The notes: a model not told the origin generated them from the letters alone. Positions 1 to 9,391 are shown, counted from the stretch's first letter. The stretch is DNA of 64,000 bases from an uncultured Clostridia bacterium (GCA_947591315.1 CANQDD010000002.1:1-64000); one strand, 5' to 3'. Numbers and translations: made by a program.

Positions 1-662
1 TTCGTTATCTCTATCGCGACGCCGTGCGGCACCTCCTTGTCGAGCAGCCACAGCATTTTCTCACGTATTATTTCAGCCGCTATCTGCTTTTCCGGCTGGT
101 CGGTGACGGTTTCGGGGTCGTAAAACTCAGGTCCTTCCTCCAGATATTCCTCTATGTCGCGAAGTAGTATGTCCACGCCGTCGTTCGTTTTCGCGCTTAT
201 CGGCACTATCGAGTCAAAGCCGTACATGCTCGAATAGTCGGCTATTACCGGCAGCAGTTCCTCCTTGCGCATAAGGTCTACCTTGTTAAGCACAAGTATA
301 CACGGCAGCCCCGTTTTGTCTATGCTCTTTACTATCTCGCGCTCCGTGTCCTGTATCCTGCGGCTCGCGTCCACGACAAAAATAAGCACGTCCGTGTCGT
401 CCATGCTTGACGCGGCGGCGTTTACCATGTACTGACCGAGCTTGTTGTGCGGCTTATGTATGCCGGGTGTGTCGGTAAAAATTATCTGTTCCTCATCGGT
501 CGAGTACACCGCGAGTATTTTGTTTCGCGTTGTCTGGGGCTTGTCGGATATTATCGCTATCTTCTGTCCGACTATCGCGTTCAGAAGCGTCGATTTGCCG
601 ACGTTCGGCATACCGATTATCGCCGCGAAGCCCGATTTGAAATGTTTGTTTTCCTTTTTCAT
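1..662 (-). CDS. era: GTPase Era, ribosome assembly (3' end outside window)
   Basis: Era binds the 3' end of 16S rRNA and helps mature the 30S subunit. The visible ~220 residues hold the whole G domain: G1 GMPNVGKST, G3 DTPG, G4 NKVD and G5 SAK. The last visible residues (EVPHGVAIEI) are the start of the RNA-binding KH domain, most of which lies beyond base 1. The ATG at 662 follows GGGAG with about 6 bases of spacing. It is the last visible gene of the yqfC-yqfD-phoH-ybeY-era run, 20 bases after ybeY. Neighbour order and motifs agree, so the call is firm. Confidence 0.96.
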   Translation of the reverse strand, partial: MKKENKHFKSGFAAIIGMPNVGKSTLLNAIVGQKIAIISDKPQTTRNKILAVYSTDEEQIIFTDTPGIHKPHNKLGQYMVNAAASSMDDTDVLIFVVDASRRIQDTEREIVKSIDKTGLPCILVLNKVDLMRKEELLPVIADYSSMYGFDSIVPISAKTNDGVDILLRDIEEYLEEGPEFYDPETVTDQPEKQIAAEIIREKMLWLLDKEVPHGVAIEIT

Positions 663-682
663 ACTTTTCTCCCGTACTTGGT

Positions 683-1171
683 TTAGTCACGCGTTATGCC
701 GAGCGACGCGAGCACGCTCTCCTGTTTCTCGTTCATTACGCGTTCGCCCTCCGCGTCGTCAACGTGGTCGTAGCCCAAAAGGTGCAGCATAGAGTGCGCC
801 GTCAAAAACGATACCTCGCGCAGCAGACTGTGACCGTATTCCTCCGCCTGACGCGCCGCGCGCTCCATTGAGATTACTATGTCGCCGAGCATAACATACT
901 CGCCGTCCGTTTCGTACCCGCCGTCGGCAACGCCGTTTTCGTCAAACTCGAGCAGCGGGAACGATAAAACGTCGGTAGGCTTGTCTATGCCGCGGTTTGC
1001 CTTGTTTATTCTGCGTATCGTCTCATCATCGGTGAGCGTAACGCTTATCTGCGCGTCAAAGTCGCACTCCTCGCTTTCGAGCGTTCTTTCGCACACGCGA
1101 CGTATCGCGCTTTCTATCTCCTTCGTTACAGGCAGAGCGTCCTGCTCGTTTTCAAGAATTATGTCAACCAT
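683..1171 (-). CDS. ybeY: Endoribonuclease YbeY, 16S rRNA maturation
   Basis: The 162-residue protein is a single-strand-specific metallo-endoribonuclease involved in 16S rRNA 3' processing and rRNA quality control. The zinc motif H-x3-H-x5-H appears as HSMLHLLGYDH near residues 126-136, preceded by the family's PTDVLSFP and LGDIVIS strands. The length is normal. Its start overlaps the end of phoH by 8 bases, which suggests translational coupling, and era follows in the same direction. Confidence 0.97.
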   Translation of the reverse strand: MVDIILENEQDALPVTKEIESAIRRVCERTLESEECDFDAQISVTLTDDETIRRINKANRGIDKPTDVLSFPLLEFDENGVADGGYETDGEYVMLGDIVISMERAARQAEEYGHSLLREVSFLTAHSMLHLLGYDHVDDAEGERVMNEKQESVLASLGITRD

Positions 1172-2153
1172 TGTTCCTCCGTCTCGCTCTCTTTCTCTCC
1201 TGTTCCTCGTCGTACTTCGCGTACGCTTTTATAATCTGCTGCACGAGCGGGTGGCGCACAACGTCCTTTTCGGTGAACTCGCAGAACGCTATACCCTCGA
1301 TGCCTTTAAGTATCTTCATAGCTTCTTTAAGTCCGCTGCGCTTTTCACCGGGAAGGTCTATCTGCGTAATGTCGCCGGTCACGATTGCCTTCGAGCCGTA
1401 GCCGATACGCGTCAGGAACATCTTCATCTGCTCCGGCGTGGTGTTCTGCGCCTCGTCGAGAATTATGAACGCGTTGTCGAGCGTTCTGCCGCGCATGTAC
1501 GCGAGCGGCGCGACCTCTATCACGCCCTTTTCCTGATACCGCAAAAATCCCTCGCCGCCGAGCATCTCGTACATTCCGTCGTAGAGCGGTCTCAAATACG
1601 GGTCAACCTTATTTTGAAGGTCGCCGGGCAAAAATCCGAGCTTCTCTCCAGCTTCAACCGCGGGACGCGTCAGAATAATACGGTTTACCTCCTTGCTCCT
1701 AAGCGCCGTAACGGCTCTCGCGACGGCAAGGTACGTCTTGCCCGTACCGGCGGGACCTATGCCGAATATGATAGTATTGCTGTCTATCGCCTCGACGTAC
1801 CGCTTCTGACCGAGCGTTTTTGTCTTTATCGGGTGTCCCTTCACGCTCACGGCTATGCAGTCGTCGCCCATCATCTTTATGTCGATGCCGCCGTGCTCCT
1901 GTATCATTTCGAGCGCGTACATCACCTTTTGCGTGTCCACCCTCTCGCCCCTGCCTATAATCTGCACGAGCATATTCACAACGTCGAACGCCTTATCCAC
2001 GTTTTCCTCGCCGCCAGCTATGTGGAGCGAGCCGTCGCGCGCGGCGATGTTTACATTCAGCGTCTTTTCCAAAAGCTTCACGTTCTCGTCAAAGCTGCCG
2101 AAAAGATTTGCAATATCAATCTCCTGCGGCACTTCTATCTGTCTTGTCGTCAA
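1164..2153 (-). CDS. phoH: PhoH-like ATPase (YbeZ type)
   Basis: This is a P-loop ATPase related to the helicase superfamily, usually next to ybeY and thought to act on RNA or ribosomes with it. The Walker A is GPAGTGKT and the Walker B is FIILDEAQN, followed by the family's VTGDITQIDLP. The reading frame is open back to an ATG at 2204, but no ribosome site fits there. A TTG at 2153 is preceded by AAAGGAG at good spacing and gives the usual N-terminus, so I prefer TTG (329 residues). Either way it overlaps the end of yqfD. Confidence 0.93.
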   Translation of the reverse strand: MTTRQIEVPQEIDIANLFGSFDENVKLLEKTLNVNIAARDGSLHIAGGEENVDKAFDVVNMLVQIIGRGERVDTQKVMYALEMIQEHGGIDIKMMGDDCIAVSVKGHPIKTKTLGQKRYVEAIDSNTIIFGIGPAGTGKTYLAVARAVTALRSKEVNRIILTRPAVEAGEKLGFLPGDLQNKVDPYLRPLYDGMYEMLGGEGFLRYQEKGVIEVAPLAYMRGRTLDNAFIILDEAQNTTPEQMKMFLTRIGYGSKAIVTGDITQIDLPGEKRSGLKEAMKILKGIEGIAFCEFTEKDVVRHPLVQQIIKAYAKYDEEQERKRARRRNNG

Positions 2154-3372
2154 TATTTTTCTCTCCTTTATCCTCAGCCGCCCCGATCGGTACGGACGCG
2201 GCAATGTTTTCCGTGAAATTCATCTTTACGGTCACTTTTATTGTTTCATTATCAATCTGTTCGTATTCAACGCTCTTGTCGTCAAGCTGAGCGCCCGGTG
2301 TAAGCTCCTTCGCGATTTTTTCCTCAAGCTCGTTTTTCGCGTTTTCAATCACCGTTTCGAGCGGTATCTGCTCGGTCGTGACATTTACCTCGTCAAACCC
2401 GACGGTATTAAGCGCAACTCCGCTGTAGCCGAAAAACGGTATGTTAAGCTCAAGGCGGTTCTCTGTGCGGTCATAGTTTTCGTATGTCACATTCCCGTGC
2501 GGCAATGACAGCGCCTTGCCGAAAAGCTCAAGCACGCGCCAACGCTTGCGCCTGCCCGTCGGCGTGCGAACCTCGCGCGTCAGCTTGTATTCGCCCGACG
2601 CGGTGTGAGTTGTGTACGCGCGTACCTCCGCTATTGAGTGGATTAGTATGTACTTTTCAGCGTCGCCCTCGCGGTACGCCGAGACGGTACCCGCCACAAG
2701 AAGGTCACCGGTGTGTACCGCGTCGCCCTCTCTCACGCGTTCCTCGCCAGCCTTGACGGTCATGCCGCGCACAACTCCGTCGCACGACGCTACAATGTCG
2801 CACGGCTCGCTTTTGTTCACGACCGAGGGCGGTATGATTTTTTCGTACACCTGCACTCTTGCCTTTACGCCATCGATATACACCCACGCCCACGCGAGAC
2901 CGTCCGTGCCTTCGAGCAGCTTTTTCTTCATCGTCATGCCATCGGGCAGATTTTTTTTGAGGTTCCCGCGCTTTACGCCTATCTCGTCGAGCGTCGCGGT
3001 TATGCTGTCTATGTATTTGTCGTCCGCGCCGTCTATTTCGATAAGCCATACGCGTCCCGCGCACTGCGCCGCTATGACGACGCATATCGAAACGGCTATG
3101 AGAAGCGGTATTCGGTACCTTCTTGCGTAAGCCGCGCGGCGGACGGTATGCTTTTCCTTTATTTTGACCTTTACGCGGCACTTTTTCGCCGCGCCGCGCG
3201 AACGTATAAAATCGCGCGCGTCCATTTCTATCAGTATACCCTTGTCCGACAGCCGCGCGCCGTAAATACGAAAGCCGCGCCGCAGACATACGCTTAAAAA
3301 CCGCGGCGCGTTTTTGCCATATACGTTTATTATAACATATCCGCGTAAAAATTTAAAGAACTTATTTAACAT
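2116..3372 (-). CDS. yqfD: Sporulation protein YqfD
   Basis: The 418-residue membrane protein belongs to the YqfD / stage IV sporulation family, expressed in the mother cell of spore formers. A basic N-terminal region of about 90 residues precedes one transmembrane helix (IPLLIAVSICVVIAAQCAG) and a long extracytoplasmic beta-rich part, as in the family. Its start overlaps yqfC by 11 bases and its end overlaps phoH. The biochemical role is unknown. Confidence 0.93.
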   Translation of the reverse strand: MLNKFFKFLRGYVIINVYGKNAPRFLSVCLRRGFRIYGARLSDKGILIEMDARDFIRSRGAAKKCRVKVKIKEKHTVRRAAYARRYRIPLLIAVSICVVIAAQCAGRVWLIEIDGADDKYIDSITATLDEIGVKRGNLKKNLPDGMTMKKKLLEGTDGLAWAWVYIDGVKARVQVYEKIIPPSVVNKSEPCDIVASCDGVVRGMTVKAGEERVREGDAVHTGDLLVAGTVSAYREGDAEKYILIHSIAEVRAYTTHTASGEYKLTREVRTPTGRRKRWRVLELFGKALSLPHGNVTYENYDRTENRLELNIPFFGYSGVALNTVGFDEVNVTTEQIPLETVIENAKNELEEKIAKELTPGAQLDDKSVEYEQIDNETIKVTVKMNFTENIAASVPIGAAEDKGEKNIDDKTDRSAAGD

Positions 3373-3643
3373 TTTTTACCTCGTACTCTATTTTTTGAAA
3401 TCTTCCGCTTATAAGTATATCCTCGCGCCGCGCGGCGGCTATTTTGAGCTTATCTCCGTACACCGTCACTTTTCCTATACCCGACGTTACGCTTATGGAA
3501 TTTTCGTCAAAGCCCGCTATACCTCGGTGATTTTCTATATATATCTCCCTATCGCCCGTAACCGTTATGCGCGGCATGTCCATTATAACGTCCTTCGGCA
3601 CGCCCCACGCGTCGGCTACTCTCTCCGACAGCTTCTTTCCCAT
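3362..3643 (-). CDS. yqfC: Sporulation protein YqfC (YabP family)
   Basis: This small protein of 93 residues has the YabP/YqfC pattern: MPRITVTGDREIYIENHRGI, then a repeated SITVTSG-like strand and a KIAAARREDILISGRF end. It is first in the yqfC-yqfD-phoH-ybeY-era run and overlaps yqfD by 11 bases. Family members are mother-cell sporulation proteins of unknown mechanism. No clear sigma-E promoter could be fixed in the short gap to the divergent ylbJ. Confidence 0.92.
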   Translation of the reverse strand: MGKKLSERVADAWGVPKDVIMDMPRITVTGDREIYIENHRGIAGFDENSISVTSGIGKVTVYGDKLKIAAARREDILISGRFQKIEYEVKNVK

Positions 3644-3726
3644 TCTCGATCACTCCCTTTTTATTTTTATGTGCATTTTACGCGTTTATGTACAATATGT
3701 ATTATTGTGTGAGAAGGGGTGCTTTT

Positions 3727-4821
3727 ATGAGAAAGGAAATTAAAATAACAAAATATCTGCTGTGGGTGTTCGTTTTGGGGACGGTCGCGCTGCTTGTCGC
3801 GAACGCGCAGAAGGCGATAGATTATTCGCGCGACGCTTTGAATTTGTGTTTTGAAATGATCGTGCCGACGCTGTTCCCGTTTTTTATATGCTCCGGACTT
3901 CTCATATATTCCGGTTTCTGCGAGGTTATGGCGAGGGCGTTTCGGTTCTGCATGTATCCGCTTTTTAAGGTCGCGCCGGCGGGTTCGAGCGCGTTCGTAC
4001 TCGGCATTGTGAGCGGTTATCCCTTGGGTGCTGTCACGGCGGGTGAGCTTTACGCGAACAACTACCTTTCAAAATCCGAAGCGGAGCGGCTTCTGTCGTT
4101 TTGCAGCAACTCGGGACCGCTGTTTATTTTAGGTTCGGTCGGTATGGCTGTGTACTCGAATATGCGGCTTGGCGCGGCGATGTACGTTACACATATACTC
4201 GCGGCGGTAACGGTCGGCGTGCTGTTTCGGTTCTACGGCAGGAACAGACATTCCTCGCCGCCAACAGTCATGACAACGCCGGAGCGCGGCATGGGCGAGA
4301 TTTTCGATATCGCTCTGCAGAACGGTATACGAAGTATTCTCACGGTCTGCGGCGCGGTGCTGTTCTTTTCGGTCGCGTCAAGGCTTCTGCTCGGCATTCT
4401 GCCGCTCGGCGGCACGGCGGACGCGGTTGTGTCGGGACTTATGGAGTTTGTGACGGGTACGGTCAAGATTGCCGCGCTCGATATGGCGCTGTCGAAAAAG
4501 CTTATACTCACCGCCGCGATAGTCGGATTTGCCGGCGTGAGCGTTCATGCGCAGGTCATGGCTGTTATTGCGCGGTACAATTTGAGCCTTTTCCCGTACA
4601 TCGCGGGTAAGGCGCTGCACGGCGTGATAGCGGCGGCGTATATGGCGGTGTATCTGCACTTTGCGCCCGTTACGGAAACGGTTATGGCTTCGGGTGCGCC
4701 GATGAGCAAGGCGTTCTGCGCGGCGAGTCTGTTCGAGCTTGCCACCGCCGCAGCCGCCGTCGCAGCGTTCCTCGCGTACGCGGCCGCGAGGTATGTTAAG
4801 GGGAAACGGGCGCGGGTATGA
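3727..4821 (+). CDS. ylbJ: Sporulation integral membrane protein YlbJ
   Basis: A polytopic membrane protein of 364 residues with gate-type helices and the family segment GIVSGYPLGAVTAGELY plus CSNSGPLFILG. In Bacillus, YlbJ is a sigma-E-dependent protein needed for spore cortex formation. The frame is open from 3688, but ATG 3727 follows GAGAAGGGG with proper spacing and gives a sensible start (MRKEIKITKYLLW). It is transcribed divergently from yqfC, another sporulation gene. A structured repeat begins 12 bases after its stop. Confidence 0.9.
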   Translation: MRKEIKITKYLLWVFVLGTVALLVANAQKAIDYSRDALNLCFEMIVPTLFPFFICSGLLIYSGFCEVMARAFRFCMYPLFKVAPAGSSAFVLGIVSGYPLGAVTAGELYANNYLSKSEAERLLSFCSNSGPLFILGSVGMAVYSNMRLGAAMYVTHILAAVTVGVLFRFYGRNRHSSPPTVMTTPERGMGEIFDIALQNGIRSILTVCGAVLFFSVASRLLLGILPLGGTADAVVSGLMEFVTGTVKIAALDMALSKKLILTAAIVGFAGVSVHAQVMAVIARYNLSLFPYIAGKALHGVIAAAYMAVYLHFAPVTETVMASGAPMSKAFCAASLFELATAAAAVAAFLAYAAARYVKGKRARV

Positions 4822-4833
4822 CACACCTATCGT

Positions 4834-4955
4834 AAGCCTCCCTTGTCAAAGGGAGGGGGACCGCCGAAGGCGGTGGAGGGATTCATTGTAAAAATCGAAA
4901 TGGAATCCCCCAGTCACACTACGTGTGACAGCCCCCTTTGACAAGGGGGCCTCAC
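4834..4955. repeat. Intergenic palindromic repeat, copy 1
   Basis: About 122 bases form a long imperfect inverted repeat: outer arms of the type CCTCCCTTGTCAAAGGGAGG and CCCCCTTTGACAAGGGGG, with inner hairpins GACCGCCGAAGGCGGT and GTCACACTACGTGTGAC. A second copy lies inverted at 10690-10808. It has no coding capacity and sits just after ylbJ, where it could also end transcription. It resembles small non-autonomous (MITE- or REP-like) elements. Confidence 0.85.
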
Positions 4956-4979
4956 ATAATTACACCGATAAACAAAATA

Positions 4980-5008
4980 TTTACATTTCCCAAAATTTAT
5001 GATACAAT
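4980..5008 (+). promoter_or_regulatory. Vegetative promoter of ade
   Basis: TTTACA and TACAAT are separated by exactly 17 bases and lie 19 bases before the ade start codon. The fit to a housekeeping sigma-A promoter is good. No purine riboswitch fits in the short leader. Confidence 0.75.
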
Positions 5009-5026
5009 CACATAGGGTGAAATATT

Positions 5027-6673
5027 ATGAAAGCTATATCAAAATACATCAATACCGCGATGGGGCGCGAAAGCGCGGACTTAATATTAAAGGGCGGAAA
5101 CGTCGTTGACGTGTTCACGGGCACGGTCAAAAAGGCGGACGTTCTCATAAAAGACGGCGCTATATGCGGCGTGGGCAGCTACAGCGGCGAAAACGAGGTT
5201 GACGTTAGCGGAAAGTACGTCATGCCGTCGTTCGTTGACGCGCATGTACACATAGAATCGTCCATGGTCACGCCCGCGGAGTACGCGGCGGCTGTCGTTC
5301 CGCACGGTGTTACAACCGTTATAGCCGATCCGCACGAGATTACAAACGTGTGCGGCACCGACGGCACGGATTATATGCTCGCCGCGTCGGAGGGTATCGC
5401 ACTCGACGTTAAGCTTATGCTGCCGTCATGCGTTCCGGCTGCTCCGTTTGAACACGCTGGCGCTGTGCTGACCGCCGAGGAAACAAACAAAATAAAGGAC
5501 AAGTTCTTCGGCATAGGCGAAATGATGAACTACCCCGGCATACTCGCGGCTGACGGCGAGACGCTCGGCAAGCTGTGCCTTGACAAAATCGACGGTCACG
5601 CGCCGCTTGTCACGGGGCGCGAGCTTGACGCGTACGCCTCTGCCGGAATCAAAACCGACCACGAGTGCAGCCGCACCGATGAAATGCTCGAAAAAATAAG
5701 CAAGGGTATGTATGTGCTTTTGAGAGAAGGCACGCTGTCGCGCGACGTCGCGCGGCTCGCGGACGGCATAAACGGCTACACGCTGCGCCGCTGCGCGTTC
5801 TGCACCGACGACCGTTTTGTCGGCGATATTCTGCGCTCGGGCAGTATCGACAACTGTATAAGAACGGCGCAGTCATGCGGCGTAAACGATATCGACGCGA
5901 TTATTATGGCGAGCCTTAACGCGTGCGAGATGTACGGGCTCAAAAACCGCGGCGCGGTCGCGCCGTCATACGCGGCGGACATAGTAGTCGCGGACGATTT
6001 AAAGCTCACGAACATTCTCATGGTTTACAAGGACGGCGTGCTCGCCGCGAAGGACGGCAAGGCGCTGTTTGAGGTCACAAACACCGACGCGTCAAAGGTC
6101 ACAGACACGGTTCACCTTCCCGAAATAACGCCTGAATTTTTCGCGGACGAGATGAAGGATGAGTTTTACGCGATAGAGCTTGTGCCGCACGCGATCGTGA
6201 CGAAAAAGGTCACGGCGCGCAGGGGCGATAAGCTAAGCAAGGTGTGCGTCATAGAGCGGCACCACAACCTCGGCACGAAGGGAATCGGGTACGTCACGAA
6301 TTACGGCATTACGGGCGGCGCGGTCGCCTGCTCGATAGGTCACGACAGCCACAACGTAATCGTCATAGGCGACAGCGACGCGGATATGGCTCTCGCCGTG
6401 AACACGCTCGGCAAAAGCGGCGGTATCGCCGTGTGCGGCGGCGGTAAAGTTACGGCGTATCTGGAGCTTGAAATAGCCGGACTTATGACGCAGAAAAGCG
6501 CGTCCGAAACGGCAAAAATTCACGACGAGCTTATAAAAGCCGCGCGCTCTCTGGGCGTTACCGAGGACGTCGACCCACTGCTCGCGCTCGCGTTTCTGCC
6601 GCTGCCGGTCATACCCGAAATACGCGTAACCGACGGCGGACTGTTTGATGTTACGGAGTTTAAATTTATATAA
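5027..6673 (+). CDS. ade: Adenine deaminase
   Basis: The 548-residue amidohydrolase converts adenine to hypoxanthine and ammonia for purine salvage. Family motifs are visible: the metal-binding VDAHVHIESSM near residue 70, PHEITNVCG, LPSCVPA, and the C-terminal adenine-deaminase-specific domain beginning around residue 390 with GHDSHNVIVIGDSD. Length and start match Bacillus Ade. It has its own promoter, and a hairpin lies between it and the convergent adhE. Confidence 0.96.
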   Translation: MKAISKYINTAMGRESADLILKGGNVVDVFTGTVKKADVLIKDGAICGVGSYSGENEVDVSGKYVMPSFVDAHVHIESSMVTPAEYAAAVVPHGVTTVIADPHEITNVCGTDGTDYMLAASEGIALDVKLMLPSCVPAAPFEHAGAVLTAEETNKIKDKFFGIGEMMNYPGILAADGETLGKLCLDKIDGHAPLVTGRELDAYASAGIKTDHECSRTDEMLEKISKGMYVLLREGTLSRDVARLADGINGYTLRRCAFCTDDRFVGDILRSGSIDNCIRTAQSCGVNDIDAIIMASLNACEMYGLKNRGAVAPSYAADIVVADDLKLTNILMVYKDGVLAAKDGKALFEVTNTDASKVTDTVHLPEITPEFFADEMKDEFYAIELVPHAIVTKKVTARRGDKLSKVCVIERHHNLGTKGIGYVTNYGITGGAVACSIGHDSHNVIVIGDSDADMALAVNTLGKSGGIAVCGGGKVTAYLELEIAGLMTQKSASETAKIHDELIKAARSLGVTEDVDPLLALAFLPLPVIPEIRVTDGGLFDVTEFKFI

Positions 6674-6686
6674 GAACATACAAAAC

Positions 6687-6728
6687 GGGGACACTAAAAG
6701 TTTAGTGTCCCCACGTTTTAGTGTCCCC
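6687..6728. terminator. Hairpin between convergent ade and adhE, built from the GGGGACACTAAA repeat
   Basis: GGGGACACTAAA (6687-6698) and its exact complement (6701-6712) are separated by two bases, giving a 12-bp stem. A further complementary copy stands at 6717-6728. The symmetric hairpin between two convergent genes is likely a two-way transcription end. The third copy contains the adhE stop codon. The same 12-mer recurs inside hypE and hypD. Confidence 0.75.
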
Positions 6729-9297
6729 GATAAGCGTTCATCATGATTTCCTCTATCTCGCTAACGAGCGGCAGACGCGGATTCGCCGTAGTGCACTGAT
6801 CCTCAAACGCCTTGTCAGCCAGTTCGCCGAGCTTTTCGGTGTACGTTTTTTCATCTATTCCGCACTCCGCGAACGAGAGCGGCTCGTCCACTTCTTTCAT
6901 TAAATTTATAACCGCGTTTACAAGGCTCTCCACTCCCTCCTCCGCCGTTGACGCGGGGAGGTTCAGAGCCGCCGCGATTTCGGCGTACTTTTTATCGGCT
7001 TTGAAGCGGTCGTACTTCGGGAACGACACGAGCTTTGACGGTGCTGACGCGTTGTAGCGTATGACGTGCGGCAAAAGCACCGCGTTCGCTCTGCCGTGGG
7101 GTATGTGGTACTCGCCGCCTATTTTGTGCGCGATCGAGTGGTTAAGTCCCAGAAAAGCGTTCGTGAACGCCATACCCGCTATACAGCCGGCGTTGTGCAT
7201 TTTCTCGCGCGCTTCCTCGTCCGACGCGCCGTTTCTGTACGCGCGCGGCAGATATTCAAACACAAGCTGCACCGCCTTTATCGCAAGCCCGTCCGTGTAG
7301 TCGGACGCCATGACTGACACGTAAGCCTCTATCGCGTGCGTGAGAACATCAAGTCCTGTGTCGGCGGTCGCTGCTTTCGGGAGCGACATCACAAACTGCG
7401 GATCTATTATCGCCACATCTGGCGTAAGCTCGTAGTCAGCGAGCGGGTATTTCATGTTGTTCTTTTTGTCGGATATTACGGCGAAGCTCGTTACCTCCGA
7501 ACCCGTGCCGGAAGTCGTCGGTATCGCGACGAGCCGCGTCCTGCCCATTTTCGGGAACTTGAACGCGCGCTTCCTGATGTCGAGGAAACGCAGTCTTAGC
7601 GCGTTAAAGTCAACGTCGGGGTGCTCGTAAAACAGCCACATACCCTTTGCCGCGTCCATCGCGCTGCCGCCGCCGAGCGCGATTATAACGTCGGGCTTAA
7701 AATCGTTCATCATCTCAGCGCCGGCGCGCACCGTCTCTATTGACGGGTCGGGTTCGACCTCGGAAAAAATCTCGGAGTGAACGTATTTCTCGCGCTTGCG
7801 CAGATAGTACAGAACCTTGTCCACATAGCCGAGCTTTACCATTCCGGGATCGGTTACGATGAACGCGCGGCTTATATCCGGCATTTTTTCAAGGTACTGT
7901 ATGGAGTTGCGCTCGAAATATATTCTGTCGGGAATTTTGAACCACTGCATATTTACTCTCCTTCGCGCCACTCTTTTCCTGTTTATGAGGTTCATCGTTG
8001 TGATGTTGCCGCTAACGCTGTTGCCGCCGTAGCTGCCGCAGCCTAAAGTGAGCGACGGCATATTCGTGTTGTAAATGTCGCCTATCGCGCCGTGCGACGA
8101 CGGCGAGTTTACTATAATGCGGCTCGCTTTCAGAACGTCCGAAAATTTCCTTATAACTTCCCCGTCGCGCGCATGGATAACCGCGCTGTGTCCCATGCCG
8201 TGGAACATGACCATTTCCTCCGCGCGTTTTATTCCCTCGTCGGTGGAATTTACGATAAGGTACGCGAGTACGGGGCTTAGCTTTTCGCGCGAAAGCGGAT
8301 ACTCCTCACCCACGCCGTCAACCCTTGCGATAAGGATTTTCGTATTTTTTGGAGCGTTTATGCCCGCGTTTTCGGCGATAAAGTCCGCGCTTTTGCCGAC
8401 TATATCAGGGTTTACAGAGCCTTTTTCACTGTTTATGCAGTAGTCCGACAGCCGCTTTATCTCGTCGTCACGCGCGAAATAGCAGCCGTATTTTTCCATA
8501 AGATGCTCGAATTCCTCGTGTATCTCATTATCGACTATCGCCGCCTGCTCCGACGCGCAGATCATGCCGTTGTCGAACGTCTTTGAAAGAATAAGGTCAT
8601 TTACCGCCTGCTCCAAATCGGCGCTCTTGTGAATGTAGCACGGCACGTTGCCGGGCCCCACGCCGAGCGCCGGCTTACCCGTTGAGTACGCGGCTCTTAC
8701 CATGCCGCTGCCGCCCGTGGCAAGCACCGTCGCGACGCCGGGGTGGTTCATAAGCGCGGTCGTGGCTTCAACTGACGGGTGCTCTATCCACTGTATGCAG
8801 TTTTCGGGCGCGCCCGCCTTTACGGCAGCGTCACGCACTATTTCAGCCGCCTTTGCGGAGCATTTCTGCGCCGCGGGGTGGAAGCCGAAAATTATAGGGT
8901 TGCGCGCCTTTATGCACGTTATCGCCTTAAACAGCGTCGTCGAGGTCGGGTTCGTTACGGGCGTAACGCCGCATATAACGCCGACCGGCTCGGCTATAAC
9001 CTCGTAGTCCTCCAAATCGCTCCGCTCTATAACGCCGACGGTTTTCTCGTTTTTTATCGAGTGGTACACGTACTCGGTCGCGAACATATTTTTCGTGATT
9101 TTGTCCTCGTACACTCCCCTGCCCGTTTCCTCGACCGCCATTTTCGCAAGCTCCATGTGCTTGTCGAGACCGGCGAGCGTCATTGCCTTCACGATTTTGT
9201 CAACCTCGTCCTGCGTGAGGCTCATAAATTTGTCGAGCGCCTTCTGCGCCTCTTTAACGTATCCGTCTATCATTCCGTCTATGTTTATATCTGCCAT
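6718..9297 (-). CDS. adhE: Bifunctional acetaldehyde-CoA / alcohol dehydrogenase AdhE
   Basis: The 859-residue protein reduces acetyl-CoA to acetaldehyde and then ethanol, re-oxidising two NADH, as a main fermentation route. The N-terminal half is a CoA-acylating aldehyde dehydrogenase with catalytic Cys in FDNGMICASEQ. The C-terminal half, from about residue 450, is an iron-dependent alcohol dehydrogenase with GGGSAMDAAKGMW and the iron ligands in DTGLDVLTHAIEAYVS and NHSIAHKIGG. The start follows GAAGGAGAG. The last three codons (Arg-Gly-His-stop) are read from a copy of the GGGGACACTAAA repeat. Confidence 0.98.
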   Translation of the reverse strand: MADINIDGMIDGYVKEAQKALDKFMSLTQDEVDKIVKAMTLAGLDKHMELAKMAVEETGRGVYEDKITKNMFATEYVYHSIKNEKTVGVIERSDLEDYEVIAEPVGVICGVTPVTNPTSTTLFKAITCIKARNPIIFGFHPAAQKCSAKAAEIVRDAAVKAGAPENCIQWIEHPSVEATTALMNHPGVATVLATGGSGMVRAAYSTGKPALGVGPGNVPCYIHKSADLEQAVNDLILSKTFDNGMICASEQAAIVDNEIHEEFEHLMEKYGCYFARDDEIKRLSDYCINSEKGSVNPDIVGKSADFIAENAGINAPKNTKILIARVDGVGEEYPLSREKLSPVLAYLIVNSTDEGIKRAEEMVMFHGMGHSAVIHARDGEVIRKFSDVLKASRIIVNSPSSHGAIGDIYNTNMPSLTLGCGSYGGNSVSGNITTMNLINRKRVARRRVNMQWFKIPDRIYFERNSIQYLEKMPDISRAFIVTDPGMVKLGYVDKVLYYLRKREKYVHSEIFSEVEPDPSIETVRAGAEMMNDFKPDVIIALGGGSAMDAAKGMWLFYEHPDVDFNALRLRFLDIRKRAFKFPKMGRTRLVAIPTTSGTGSEVTSFAVISDKKNNMKYPLADYELTPDVAIIDPQFVMSLPKAATADTGLDVLTHAIEAYVSVMASDYTDGLAIKAVQLVFEYLPRAYRNGASDEEAREKMHNAGCIAGMAFTNAFLGLNHSIAHKIGGEYHIPHGRANAVLLPHVIRYNASAPSKLVSFPKYDRFKADKKYAEIAAALNLPASTAEEGVESLVNAVINLMKEVDEPLSFAECGIDEKTYTEKLGELADKAFEDQCTTANPRLPLVSEIEEIMMNAYRGH

Positions 9298-9391
9298 TTC
9301 ACTCTCTCCTTCGGCTGCTTCTTCTGCTTTTAATATCCGCCGCGCGCGTGCAAAAAATACCTGTCGGGGAAGAATATTTTCGGGTTTTATA

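Noticed and set aside
879-2216. 445-residue plus-strand open frame opposite ybeY and phoH
   Set aside because: It is fully antisense to two well-recognised genes and shows no family motif.
3688-3726. Upstream start for ylbJ at 3688
   Set aside because: No ribosome site precedes it, while ATG 3727 has GAGAAGGGG at good spacing.
4960-5026. Purine riboswitch before adenine deaminase
   Set aside because: The leader between promoter and start codon is too short for the aptamer.
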